A stretch of 8,798 nt of DNA from Anaerolineae bacterium (GTDB lineage: Bacteria > Chloroflexota > Anaerolineae > 4572-78 > J111), in the NCBI GenBank assembly GCA_020433835.1, contig JAGRBY010000287.1:1-8798 (forward strand), in the 5' to 3' direction. Made by a program: the position numbers and the translations under genes. The notes beneath the pieces were generated by a model. The model was not told where the DNA came from, ran no database searches, and was given only the letters and a program-made list of their open reading frames with translations. Shown piece after piece: positions 1 to 5,695 of this stretch. Within the stretch, counting starts at the first letter, position 1. Each line of letters opens with the position of its first letter.

Positions 1-623
1 AGATTAAAGTTGGGCCGGTGCAGGGCAAGTTTCAAGGCGTAATCACGTTATCGGATGTAAACGCGCCCAGTAGCTACACCCTGCATGTGGATGGCAAAGG
101 TGCGCCCGGTTTTATGAAAGCCAGCGGTAATATAAAGCTAAATGACCAGGGCAGCATAACTTTGATGGAATATGACGGTACGGCTCAAGTCGGCGGTCGA
201 ATTGCTAGCGTAGGTCAACGTTTGCTGGACAGCACGGCTAAAGCGTTGACGCGCCAAAGTTTAGACAATCTTAACAGGCAAGTTCAGGCTAAAGTTGAGC
301 CGGAGCCGGTTGCCGCCCAACCGGAAGCCGCAAAAGCCGTGCGAAATGGCGCAGCTACCGCTTCTGCCGCCGGTGTATCGGTTGCATCGGTTAATTCGGT
401 TCGTTCGGCCCCGCCGGAGATTGAAGCGCCTTCGGAGTTTGAGTTTGCGATGGGCGTAGCCCGTAATATGATTGAAGATCTGGTTCCCCCGGAGAAACAG
501 CCGGTTGTGGCCATGGCCGCCACCGGTATCGGCATTTTAGCCGTTTTAATGTTTTTTAATTGGTGGACGGATGTTATTGCCAATAAAGTGGCGAAAAAAG
601 TGGTAAGACGGTTAAGCCGTTAG
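1..623 (+). CDS. CoxG-family (SRPBCC) protein with C-terminal membrane anchor, 5' partial
   Basis: The reading frame (codons from base 3) is already open at the window edge, so the true start lies upstream; the GTG at 18 is an internal valine codon. The visible N-terminal part (VGPVQGKFQG, SYTLHVDGKG, AQVGGRIASVGQRLLD) matches the C-terminal half of the CoxG / carbon monoxide dehydrogenase subunit G family, an SRPBCC hydrophobic-pocket fold. An Ala/Val/Pro-rich linker of about 50 residues follows. A hydrophobic segment comes next (bases about 504-566, ending FFNWW), then a basic tail (KKVVRRLSR), so the protein is probably anchored with a cytoplasmic SRPBCC domain. CoxG has been linked to recruiting or maturing CO-dehydrogenase-type molybdenum hydroxylases at the membrane. 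Whether coxMSL-like genes lie upstream cannot be seen. Family assignment is firm; the substrate or partner is inference. Confidence 0.85.
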   Translation, partial: IKVGPVQGKFQGVITLSDVNAPSSYTLHVDGKGAPGFMKASGNIKLNDQGSITLMEYDGTAQVGGRIASVGQRLLDSTAKALTRQSLDNLNRQVQAKVEPEPVAAQPEAAKAVRNGAATASAAGVSVASVNSVRSAPPEIEAPSEFEFAMGVARNMIEDLVPPEKQPVVAMAATGIGILAVLMFFNWWTDVIANKVAKKVVRRLSR

Positions 624-687
624 GCCCCGTTTATCAATAATTTTGCTGGATCAGGAGATTTGAGACTTTCTCTAAAAATATAGATTT

Positions 688-744
688 GGAGCGTCAAAGT
701 TTACTTTGACCCAGCGCGGATGACAAAGCAAGCTTTGTCGCTCC
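688..744. repeat. Nested palindrome / three-way-junction-like structured repeat
   Basis: Two perfect 8-bp hairpins with 2-nt loops sit side by side: GTCAAAGT-tt-ACTTTGAC (693-710) and GACAAAGC-aa-GCTTTGTC (722-739). They are enclosed by an outer stem, GGAGCG (688-693) with CGCTCC (739-744). The outer arms can also be extended as GGAGCGtCAAAG against CTTTGtCGCTCC (11 of 12 paired), which gives an alternative single long hairpin. No T-run follows, so a simple intrinsic terminator is not supported. It may be a REP-like dispersed element or a structured 3' end for the upstream transcript. Confidence 0.65.
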
Positions 745-817
745 TATAAATTTTCCTGCCCGATGTCGTCTCGCCTGGAGATGGTTGCTTGCTTCCCCTA
801 TTTTTCCCCACATTGTT

Positions 818-886
818 TTCATACTTCATAATTCAGCCCTCATACTTCCAAGGTTTGTCTTCATATTTCATAATTCAGCCCTCATA
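818..886. repeat. 27-bp AT-rich unit, two direct copies 42 bp apart
   Basis: The sequence at 818-844 is repeated at 860-886 with 26 of 27 identical bases; the single difference is C824 versus T866. Both copies carry the core CATAATTCAGCCCTCATA. The start-to-start distance of 42 bp is close to the 41-bp period of the array that begins 50 bp downstream, though the two sequences are unrelated. Confidence 0.8.
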
Positions 887-935
887 ATTCATCATTTAGC
901 GCCGATCGGCCTTGTAGGGCCGGAATCGGGTTTTG

Positions 936-1180
936 ATCGCCGAAAAAGAGGCGATTTTTTTGAAAATATGGTCTTAATCGTCGAAAAAGAGAGAATTTTT
1001 GAAAAAATACGGTCTTAATCGTCGAAAAAGAGGCGATTTTTTCTAAAATATGGTCTTAATCGGCGAAAAAGACGTGATTTTTTTTAAAATAAGGCGTTAA
1101 TCGCCGAAAAAGAGAGAATTTTTGAAAAAATAAGGCGTTAATCGTCGAAAAAAGTGATCATTTTGCGAAATTAGGCGGTT
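936..1180. repeat. 41-bp tandem repeat array, six copies, hairpin-bearing units
   Basis: Units begin at 936, 977, 1018, 1059, 1100 and 1141. The first five are exactly 41 bp and the sixth is degenerate. Each starts ATCGNCGAAAAAGA, passes through a T-run and an A-run, and units 1-5 end in TTA. In unit 1, ATCGCC (936-941) and GGCGAT (950-955) form a perfect 6-bp stem followed by seven T residues, which looks like a small intrinsic terminator. Unit 3 keeps the stem through a G-T pair (ATCGTC/GGCGAT). Units 2, 4 and 5 have lost most of it. The units are contiguous with no unique spacers. Forty-one bp is close to four helical turns, so the A/T tracts recur in phase and may bend the DNA. Confidence 0.9.
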
Positions 1181-1186
1181 GTTTTG

Positions 1187-1225
1187 GTGGTGGTTGGTGG
1201 GGTTTTGGGGGTAGTTGGCGTGGGG
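1187..1225 (+). other. G-rich tract, candidate G-quadruplex
   Basis: The plus strand carries three runs of four or more G (1199-1202, 1207-1211, 1222-1225) plus several GG doublets (1187-1188, 1189-1190 region onward and 1216-1217), with almost no C. Four long runs are not present, so a stable three-tetrad quadruplex would need one interrupted run; a two-tetrad structure is easily possible. The tract sits between the 41-bp array and the next gene's promoter candidate. Confidence 0.4.
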
Positions 1226-1310
1226 CGGCAAAAGGTCGCTCTTTTTTTATTTTTAAGGTTGGTGGTGTAACCGTTTGCCGCCAATGAAACGAAATTGCGG
1301 GAATTGAGAG

Positions 1311-1340
1311 TGGACGCAGGAGCGGAAAGGATGATATGAT
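1311..1340 (+). promoter_or_regulatory. Candidate extended -10 promoter for the exported-protein gene
   Basis: TATGAT (1335-1340, five of six consensus bases) is preceded by TG at 1332-1333, giving a TGnTATGAT extended -10 element. A TGGACG (1311-1316, four of six against TTGACA) lies 18 bp upstream. Transcription would start near 1347 and leave a short leader before the start codons at 1370/1388/1394. The call rests on motif match and position only. Confidence 0.4.
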
Positions 1341-1369
1341 GGGCATGTTGTGGCGCAGAGACCACATCT

Positions 1370-1918
1370 ATGAAAATAGGGGAGAGAATGAGGATGGATG
1401 TAGGTACACCAACAAAAAAACGGTGGATATATCTGGCGCGACTGGTGATGCCGCTGGTATTGGGCTGCCTTTTGTGGTTTATCGGGTGGGGAACAGTTAT
1501 TTGGTTTGTAAATGCGGAAGAACCGCTCAATTGTCTATCGCAGCCGGTGTTAAGCAAGGGTGATGGGCCTACTTATCTCATCAGCCCCGGCCAACCGCTG
1601 GTTTATACCTTAACTAATCAATCAAGTTGTACAGATACCTATAGTATTGAGGTGACAACCTTATCGGATAAACTCATTGTTGAATATTGGGATCCTGTAA
1701 CGGTTGCGCTTAAATCGAACCAGAATAGTGCGATAAGGGTTCATATGCCCGTTATTGCCGATGTCGGGACTATAACCGACACGTTATTGATCACCGCATC
1801 GTCGCAAACGATGGATAATGTTGAGTCGATCTTGGAAGATACGGTCATTATGCCCGGTTCGGTTTTTCCAGGTCTGCAACAGTTTATATATTTCCCTTTG
1901 GTTGTCAGAAAGGGATAG
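1370..1918 (+). CDS. Small exported or membrane-anchored beta-sandwich protein with C-terminal 'FPLVVR' tail
   Basis: I do not recognise a named family. A positively charged N-terminus (TKKRW) precedes a hydrophobic stretch at about residues 24-47. The sequence VNA-EE just after it could be a signal peptidase site. The remaining part of about 130 residues is rich in beta-prone, Thr/Ser/Val segments (LVYTLTNQS, YSIEVTTLS, IRVHMPVIADVGTITDTLLITA), resembling the NEW3/COG1361-like extracellular beta-sandwich domains that stabilise cell-surface proteins. Two cysteines (C55, C87) in the exported part could form a disulfide. The C-terminus IYFPLVVRKG resembles the short hydrophobic-aromatic end common on secreted Chloroflexota proteins. 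The start is uncertain: AGGGGAG at 1378-1384 is spaced well for ATG 1394 (residue 9 here), while 1370 lacks a clear Shine-Dalgarno site. The gene stands alone, with 97 bp before the next gene. Confidence 0.65.
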   Translation: MKIGERMRMDVGTPTKKRWIYLARLVMPLVLGCLLWFIGWGTVIWFVNAEEPLNCLSQPVLSKGDGPTYLISPGQPLVYTLTNQSSCTDTYSIEVTTLSDKLIVEYWDPVTVALKSNQNSAIRVHMPVIADVGTITDTLLITASSQTMDNVESILEDTVIMPGSVFPGLQQFIYFPLVVRKG

Positions 1919-2002
1919 TTACGTGACTGTCACTTTAGTTTCTTCGCCGGTCCAGGTCTAACAATTTTTAGGGTCACTTTTCTTAAAATTTAGAGGCTAC
2001 GC

Positions 2003-2015
2003 TATAATCCAAAGT
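2003..2015 (+). promoter_or_regulatory. Consensus -10 (TATAAT) placed for leaderless transcription of the FHA operon
   Basis: A perfect TATAAT at 2003-2008 ends 7 nt before the ATG at 2016, so the transcript would begin at or next to the A of the start codon. No purine-rich Shine-Dalgarno sequence lies between the -10 and the ATG (ccaaagt). The -35 region is weak: TTCTTA at 1980-1985, 17-bp spacing, three of six consensus bases. Together these point to a leaderless mRNA, a mode well known in Deinococcus, actinobacteria and some Chloroflexota. Confidence 0.6.
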
Positions 2016-2780
2016 ATGAATCAATTTGATCGACTTGAAACGATGGCTCAGCGGCTTGTCGAAGGGGCCTTCTCTCGACTTTTTCACACGCAGCTTCACC
2101 CGGCTGATTTAGCTCGCCACCTGGCCCAGGCTATCGAAGACGGATATCAGGCGGCGCTGCAAAACGGCACGCCGTCTGTACCCAATGTTTACCACGTAAT
2201 ATTGAGTTCGGCTGATTACGATAAACTGTTGATGGGATCGACGCTTGAAGCGGAGACGACGCGCTTACGTAGTTATTTGATGCGTTTAATTCAGGAGGTC
2301 GATGGCCAAGCGGCCGGGGTTATCCATGTTACGCTTGACCGGTCGACGGCGGTTCGGCCGGGCAAAGTACGGATTAACAGCCGTTATGCCAACGGTAACA
2401 GCACAAAAGCAAGAACCAAAACCAAGGAAGCATTTCGGGTGGTTGAAGACAAAGCCCGACGCTGGCTTCTGCGTATTGGCGTCCAGGAAGTACCGCTCGG
2501 TGAGCCGGTCTTGAGAATAGGGCGCGCGCTCGATAATGACATCGTCTTGAGTGACCAAACCGTATCACGGTATCACGCCCAGTTGCGCTGGCGTGATGGC
2601 TGTTACCATCTCTACCCACCCGTTTCCCCTGACGTTATTACCGAACAGGAAAAGACCATTCGGCTCGATTCGCCGACAACGGTCAACGCCCAATCCGTAA
2701 CCCATTGTCCGCTCAGTCACGGCGATATGGTTACGCTAGGCAGTACAGTTATGCATGTTGTCGTCCAAAGCGATCTGTAG
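2016..2780 (+). CDS. FhaA-like protein: DUF3662 domain plus C-terminal FHA domain
   Basis: The 254-residue protein has two parts. Residues 1-125 (starting NQFDRLETMAQRLVEGAFSR, with HPADLARHLAQAIEDG) match the DUF3662 / FhaA N-terminal domain. Residues about 150-250 form an FHA phosphothreonine-binding domain with the expected signature residues G169-R170, S184-R185, H187 and N224. The usual LGSTNG loop is replaced by a longer insertion (about residues 200-224) that keeps the Asn. A basic Lys/Arg/Thr-rich linker of about 20 residues separates the domains. In actinobacteria, FhaA binds phosphorylated envelope-synthesis partners such as the MviN/MurJ pseudokinase region; a comparable role here is inference. 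It heads the operon, and the ATG fits both the DUF3662 N-terminus and a leaderless start. No kinase or PP2C phosphatase gene is adjacent, unlike in the classical actinobacterial cluster. Confidence 0.88.
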   Translation: MNQFDRLETMAQRLVEGAFSRLFHTQLHPADLARHLAQAIEDGYQAALQNGTPSVPNVYHVILSSADYDKLLMGSTLEAETTRLRSYLMRLIQEVDGQAAGVIHVTLDRSTAVRPGKVRINSRYANGNSTKARTKTKEAFRVVEDKARRWLLRIGVQEVPLGEPVLRIGRALDNDIVLSDQTVSRYHAQLRWRDGCYHLYPPVSPDVITEQEKTIRLDSPTTVNAQSVTHCPLSHGDMVTLGSTVMHVVVQSDL

Positions 2781-2794
2781 AATAGGGCTGTAGC

Positions 2795-3235
2795 GTGAGT
2801 TTGGATTGGATATTGTTGGGGCTGCGTGTTCTGGCTGCGCTTATTCTCTACAGCTTTTTAGGTCTGGCTGTCTACATCATCTGGCGCGACCTAAAAAGTG
2901 CCGAGCAAATAGCCGCCTCTCAAATTCAGTATCACCATCTGCAAGTTTTGACGCGGGGTGACGATCAGGGACTGGTTGTGGGCGATATGGTTCCGCTTCA
3001 GCCCGTAACGTATCTGGGCCGTGACCCCGATAATACCATTATTTTGAGCGACTCATTGGCGTCGGGCCGTCACGCCCGCATCAGCCGCGAAAATGGAGTC
3101 TGGTGGCTTGAAGATTTGGGCAGTACCAACGGCACCACCCTCAACGATTTACCCGTTTCCAAACCGACCTCGCTGGCGCATCACGACCGCATCGGCCTTG
3201 GCAATTTGCGATTTCAAGTCGAGTTGGGTGGATGA
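2795..3235 (+). CDS. FhaB-like membrane-anchored FHA domain protein
   Basis: This 146-residue protein has an N-terminal transmembrane helix (about residues 5-29, LDWILLGLRVLAALIL...) and a C-terminal FHA domain (about 70-145). The FHA signature is nearly canonical: G75-R76, S90, H93, then DLGSTNGT at 107-114 and a final beta-strand LRFQVEL. The usual S-R-x-H reads S-G-R-H, keeping the phosphate-binding Ser and His but moving the Arg by one position. The start is GTG 2795, supported by AGGG at 2784-2787 with a 7-nt spacing and by the 14-nt gap after the FhaA-like gene. The architecture (TM then FHA) matches FhaB/FipA of actinobacteria, a phospho-dependent scaffold for cell-division proteins. 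Partners in this organism are unknown. Confidence 0.88.
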   Translation: MSLDWILLGLRVLAALILYSFLGLAVYIIWRDLKSAEQIAASQIQYHHLQVLTRGDDQGLVVGDMVPLQPVTYLGRDPDNTIILSDSLASGRHARISRENGVWWLEDLGSTNGTTLNDLPVSKPTSLAHHDRIGLGNLRFQVELGG

Positions 3236-3265
3236 TGTGGCCTACAAAATAAATAGCAGGATTAA

Positions 3266-4327
3266 ATGATGATCTTAGAAACATTATCCAATGCGTTTGG
3301 CGTGTCGAGCGTTGAGAATGACGTTAGAAAAATTATTGTAGATGCTGTCAAAGACAGGGCCGACTCGTGGCGCGTGGATACGATGGGCAATCTGTTTGTC
3401 ACCCGCAACCATCGCCTCGAAACCGAAGCGCCGCCGCTGAAAGTGATGATTGCGGCCCATATGGATGAAGTGGGCTTTATGATCTCTGAGATTAAGAGCA
3501 ACGGTCTGTTGAAGTTTAACGCCGTGGGTGGTTTCGATCAGCGTGTTTTGTTGGGCAAAGCTGTGGTGGTGGGCCAGGATCGCGTCCCCGGCGTCATTAG
3601 TCTTAAGCCGGTTCACCTGCTAAAGCGCAGCGAGCGTGACAAAGTCGGCAGCATCGATTCTATGAGCATCGACATCGGCGCAACCGGCGACTCCAACGGC
3701 AAAGTGAAAGCCGGTGATTTCGCTACATTTGCTACCCAATTTGCCTACCTGGGCAATCATCCCGGCGAACCATCACCTGACAAGGGATTGGTCAAGGGCA
3801 AAGCCTTTGATGATCGGGCCGGCTGTGCGGTATTGATCGAACTGCTCAAGGGCGATTATCCGGTCGATATTGTGGGCGTTTTTACGGTTCAGGAAGAGAT
3901 TGGGCTGCGCGGTGCACGGGTAGCGGCCTACGCCGTTGATCCCGACGTGGCTTTTGTGTTAGAATGCACCGCCGCTGATGATCTGCCCCGCCTCGATGAA
4001 ACCGCCGATGAGGGGTTCCCGCGCCTGGGCGATGGGCCGGCCATCACCGTGATGGATCGCTCTTTCATCGCCGACCGCCGGCTGGTCGATCATCTCATCG
4101 CAACAGCCCAGGCCGAAGCTTTGCCCTACCAATTTAAGCGCCCCGGCATCGGCGGGACGGATGCCGGAGCCGTTCATCAAACGCGCGAAGGCGTATCATC
4201 CGTTGTTGTCAGCGTCCCGGCCCGCTATATCCATGCTCCGGCTGCTGTGTTAGACTTGACCGATTTCTGGAATACGGTTAAGTTGTTAACAGCAGCACTT
4301 AAAAAGCTGCCGATTAAGGAAAGCTAG
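3266..4327 (+). CDS. M42 family metallopeptidase A (glutamyl/deblocking aminopeptidase type)
   Basis: The 353-residue protein is full length for the M42 (TET aminopeptidase, YsdC/FrvX/'endoglucanase M') family. The di-metal active site is intact: H65 and D67 in AAHMDEVG, bridging D182 in AFDDRAG, general base E210 and ligand E211 in QEE, ligand E233 in ECTAADD, and H323 in RYIHAP. The use of Glu at 233 fits the subfamily that has an E-G/C-T motif where other M42 members have Asp. Members assemble as cytoplasmic dodecameric tetrahedral particles that trim peptides released by proteases. ATG 3266 is followed by ATG 3269, and AGGA at 3258-3261 is spaced slightly better for the second. The gene lies 30 nt after the FhaB-like gene, probably in the same transcript. 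Some M42 proteins were historically misnamed cellulases. Confidence 0.93.
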   Translation: MMILETLSNAFGVSSVENDVRKIIVDAVKDRADSWRVDTMGNLFVTRNHRLETEAPPLKVMIAAHMDEVGFMISEIKSNGLLKFNAVGGFDQRVLLGKAVVVGQDRVPGVISLKPVHLLKRSERDKVGSIDSMSIDIGATGDSNGKVKAGDFATFATQFAYLGNHPGEPSPDKGLVKGKAFDDRAGCAVLIELLKGDYPVDIVGVFTVQEEIGLRGARVAAYAVDPDVAFVLECTAADDLPRLDETADEGFPRLGDGPAITVMDRSFIADRRLVDHLIATAQAEALPYQFKRPGIGGTDAGAVHQTREGVSSVVVSVPARYIHAPAAVLDLTDFWNTVKLLTAALKKLPIKES

Positions 4328-4328
4328 C

Positions 4329-4550
4329 GTGCTAAAAGATTTAAAGATCAGCGTCCCAAAGGATAGCGATTTTGCCACGATCACACGAGAGATGCAGGCG
4401 CTTAACAGCTATAGTGTTGAGACACGTTATCCGGGCCGGATCTCGACATTTGAAGAAGCCGAAGGAGCTGTGGCTGTGATGGAATCAGTTCGACAGTTCA
4501 TGCGATCAAAATTACAACTGGAAGACGAGACGGGAGTAAACGAACCATAA
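4329..4550 (+). CDS. 73-residue C-terminal-half HEPN-like protein between the M42 genes
   Basis: The protein matches only the last part of a HEPN domain: a Val-Pro-x-x-x-x-x helix entry, LNSYSVETRYPG, then EEAEGAVAVMESVRQFMRSKL as the final helix. Full-length HEPN proteins are about 120-140 residues and carry an RX4-6H RNase motif in an earlier helix, which is missing here. The frame upstream is closed by a stop at 4287-4289, which leaves no room for the missing half. Nonetheless the gene is well formed: GTG 4329 begins 1 nt after the preceding stop, AAGGA at 4316-4320 is an 8-nt-spaced ribosome site, and the stop is 1 nt before the next ATG. It could be a relic kept by translational coupling or a functional mini-protein. 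It cannot be a HEPN ribonuclease as it stands. No partner MNT nucleotidyltransferase is visible. Confidence 0.7.
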   Translation: MLKDLKISVPKDSDFATITREMQALNSYSVETRYPGRISTFEEAEGAVAVMESVRQFMRSKLQLEDETGVNEP

Positions 4551-4551
4551 C

Positions 4552-5547
4552 ATGAAAGATCTCATAAAAGCGCTTACCGAAGCCTACGGCCCGCCGGGTT
4601 ATGAGCAGGCTGTCCGCGAGATTATACAAAGCCACATCGCCGCCGCAGCCGACTCTGTTGAAGTTGACGCCTTAGGTAACCTGCACGCCGTCAAAAAAGG
4701 CTCTGGCGAGGGCCTGACCATTATGTTAGCGGCCCACATGGACGAGATTGGCCTGATGGTTTCGTATGTCAGCGACAAAGGCTTTGCCCGCTTTACCGCA
4801 CTCGGCGCTGTTTTCCCGGATACGTTGATCGGCAACCGGGCGCTGTTTACCAATGGGGCGATGGGCGTTATCAATGTTGAAAATTGGCCGCGCCATGACA
4901 ATGTCGATCGCGCTCACCAGACGCTCTATTTGGATTTTGGCGCTAAAAGCAAAGACGATATGCCCGTTCGGGTTGGAGATGTGGCCGCGTTTCAGCGCCC
5001 CTTTGTTGATTTGGGCGAGGTTATGGTCGCCAAAAGTCTCGATGACCGCATTGGCTGCGCGATCTTGATCGAAACGCTGAAACAGCTCGACCAGAGTCCG
5101 CACGATGTTCACTTTGTCTTTACCGTGCAGGAAGAAGTCGGCACGCGCGGCGCAACCACGGCTGCCTACAAAGTGCATCCCGATGTTTCTATTGCCGTCG
5201 ATGTCACCGACAGCGGCGATGTGCCGGAGCGCAAAAATTTTGAGGTTAACATGGGAGCCGGCCCGGCCATCAAAGTCATGGATCGCGGCATGCTGGCCCA
5301 TGCCGGCCTCAAAAATTGGATGGTCGAAACCGCCGACGCGCAGGCCATTCCCTATCAAATGGAAATTCTTACGCTTGGCTCCACCGATGCCCAGGCCATG
5401 CAATTAGCCCATGAAGGCAGTGCCGCCGGAGCACTCTCCATTCCGTGCCGCCACATCCACACGCCATCAGAGATGGTCAGTACCAGCGATGTCGAAAACG
5501 CAATCAAGCTGCTGCTGGCCCTGCTTAAGAGTCCGGCTAAATTATAA
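4552..5547 (+). CDS. M42 family metallopeptidase B
   Basis: This 331-residue paralogue of the upstream M42 protein is also complete. Its ligand set is H62 and D64 in AAHMDEIG, bridging D164 in KSLDDRIG, E194 (base) and E195 in QEE, D217 in VDVTD, and H303 in RHIHTPSE. It has the more typical Asp at the position where paralogue A has Glu. The dimerisation/lid region (about residues 70-160) is shorter and differs strongly from A, so the two probably differ in pocket specificity or assembly. The ATG at 4552 is 1 nt after the HEPN-like stop with only a distant GGGAG (4532-4536), which suggests translational coupling. It is the last gene of the cluster. Role: cytoplasmic aminopeptidase in peptide turnover, possibly in a mixed particle with A (inference). 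Confidence 0.93.
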   Translation: MKDLIKALTEAYGPPGYEQAVREIIQSHIAAAADSVEVDALGNLHAVKKGSGEGLTIMLAAHMDEIGLMVSYVSDKGFARFTALGAVFPDTLIGNRALFTNGAMGVINVENWPRHDNVDRAHQTLYLDFGAKSKDDMPVRVGDVAAFQRPFVDLGEVMVAKSLDDRIGCAILIETLKQLDQSPHDVHFVFTVQEEVGTRGATTAAYKVHPDVSIAVDVTDSGDVPERKNFEVNMGAGPAIKVMDRGMLAHAGLKNWMVETADAQAIPYQMEILTLGSTDAQAMQLAHEGSAAGALSIPCRHIHTPSEMVSTSDVENAIKLLLALLKSPAKL

Positions 5548-5607
5548 AAGAAGCCCGGAGATAAGATGCTAAGGATAGGAAAATAAATAACTTCCGCAGT
5601 CTAAATA

Positions 5608-5652
5608 GGAGATTGGAGATTAGAGATTGGGAGATTAGCTCTACAAATCTCC
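5608..5652. repeat. GGAGATT heptamer cluster with terminal hairpin
   Basis: GGAGATT occurs at 5608-5614, 5615-5621 and 5630-5636, with a one-base variant AGAGATT at 5622-5628. The last copy pairs with AATCTCC at 5646-5652 across a 9-nt loop. It lies just inside the left terminal repeat of the MITE-like element and is the main reason the left arm is longer than the right one. Confidence 0.7.
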
Positions 5653-5695
5653 GTATCCCATAACCCAGACGAGCCGGAACCAAAAGTGCAATAAA

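Larger units (their letters stand above)
624..1369. other. 746-bp non-coding, repeat-rich intergenic region
   Basis: No convincing gene is present. The open frames here run through tandem repeats or low-complexity G/T-rich DNA and show no recognisable protein. In order, the region holds a nested palindrome (688-744), a duplicated AT-rich unit (818-886), a six-copy 41-bp tandem array (936-1180), a G-rich tract (1187-1225), a 9-bp inverted pair (GGCGGCAAA 1224-1232 with TTTGCCGCC 1274-1282) and a promoter candidate for the downstream gene (1311-1340). The base composition is much more A/T-tract-rich than in the flanking genes. Confidence 0.75.

Noticed and set aside
785..1018. Open frame of 77 codons on the plus strand
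   Set aside because: It runs through the duplicated AT-rich unit and into the 41-bp array; the translation only mirrors the DNA repeats and shows no family.
936..1180. CRISPR array
   Set aside because: The whole 41-bp unit repeats without unique spacers and no cas genes are present.
1171..1557. Minus-strand frame of 128 codons
   Set aside because: It overlaps the G-rich tract and the exported-protein gene; the C-terminal low-complexity Thr/Pro run comes from the G/T-rich DNA and there is no ribosome site or family match.
4726..5403. Minus-strand frame of 225 codons antisense to M42 B
   Set aside because: It is a codon-pattern shadow of a conserved peptidase gene; no similarity to a known protein is seen.
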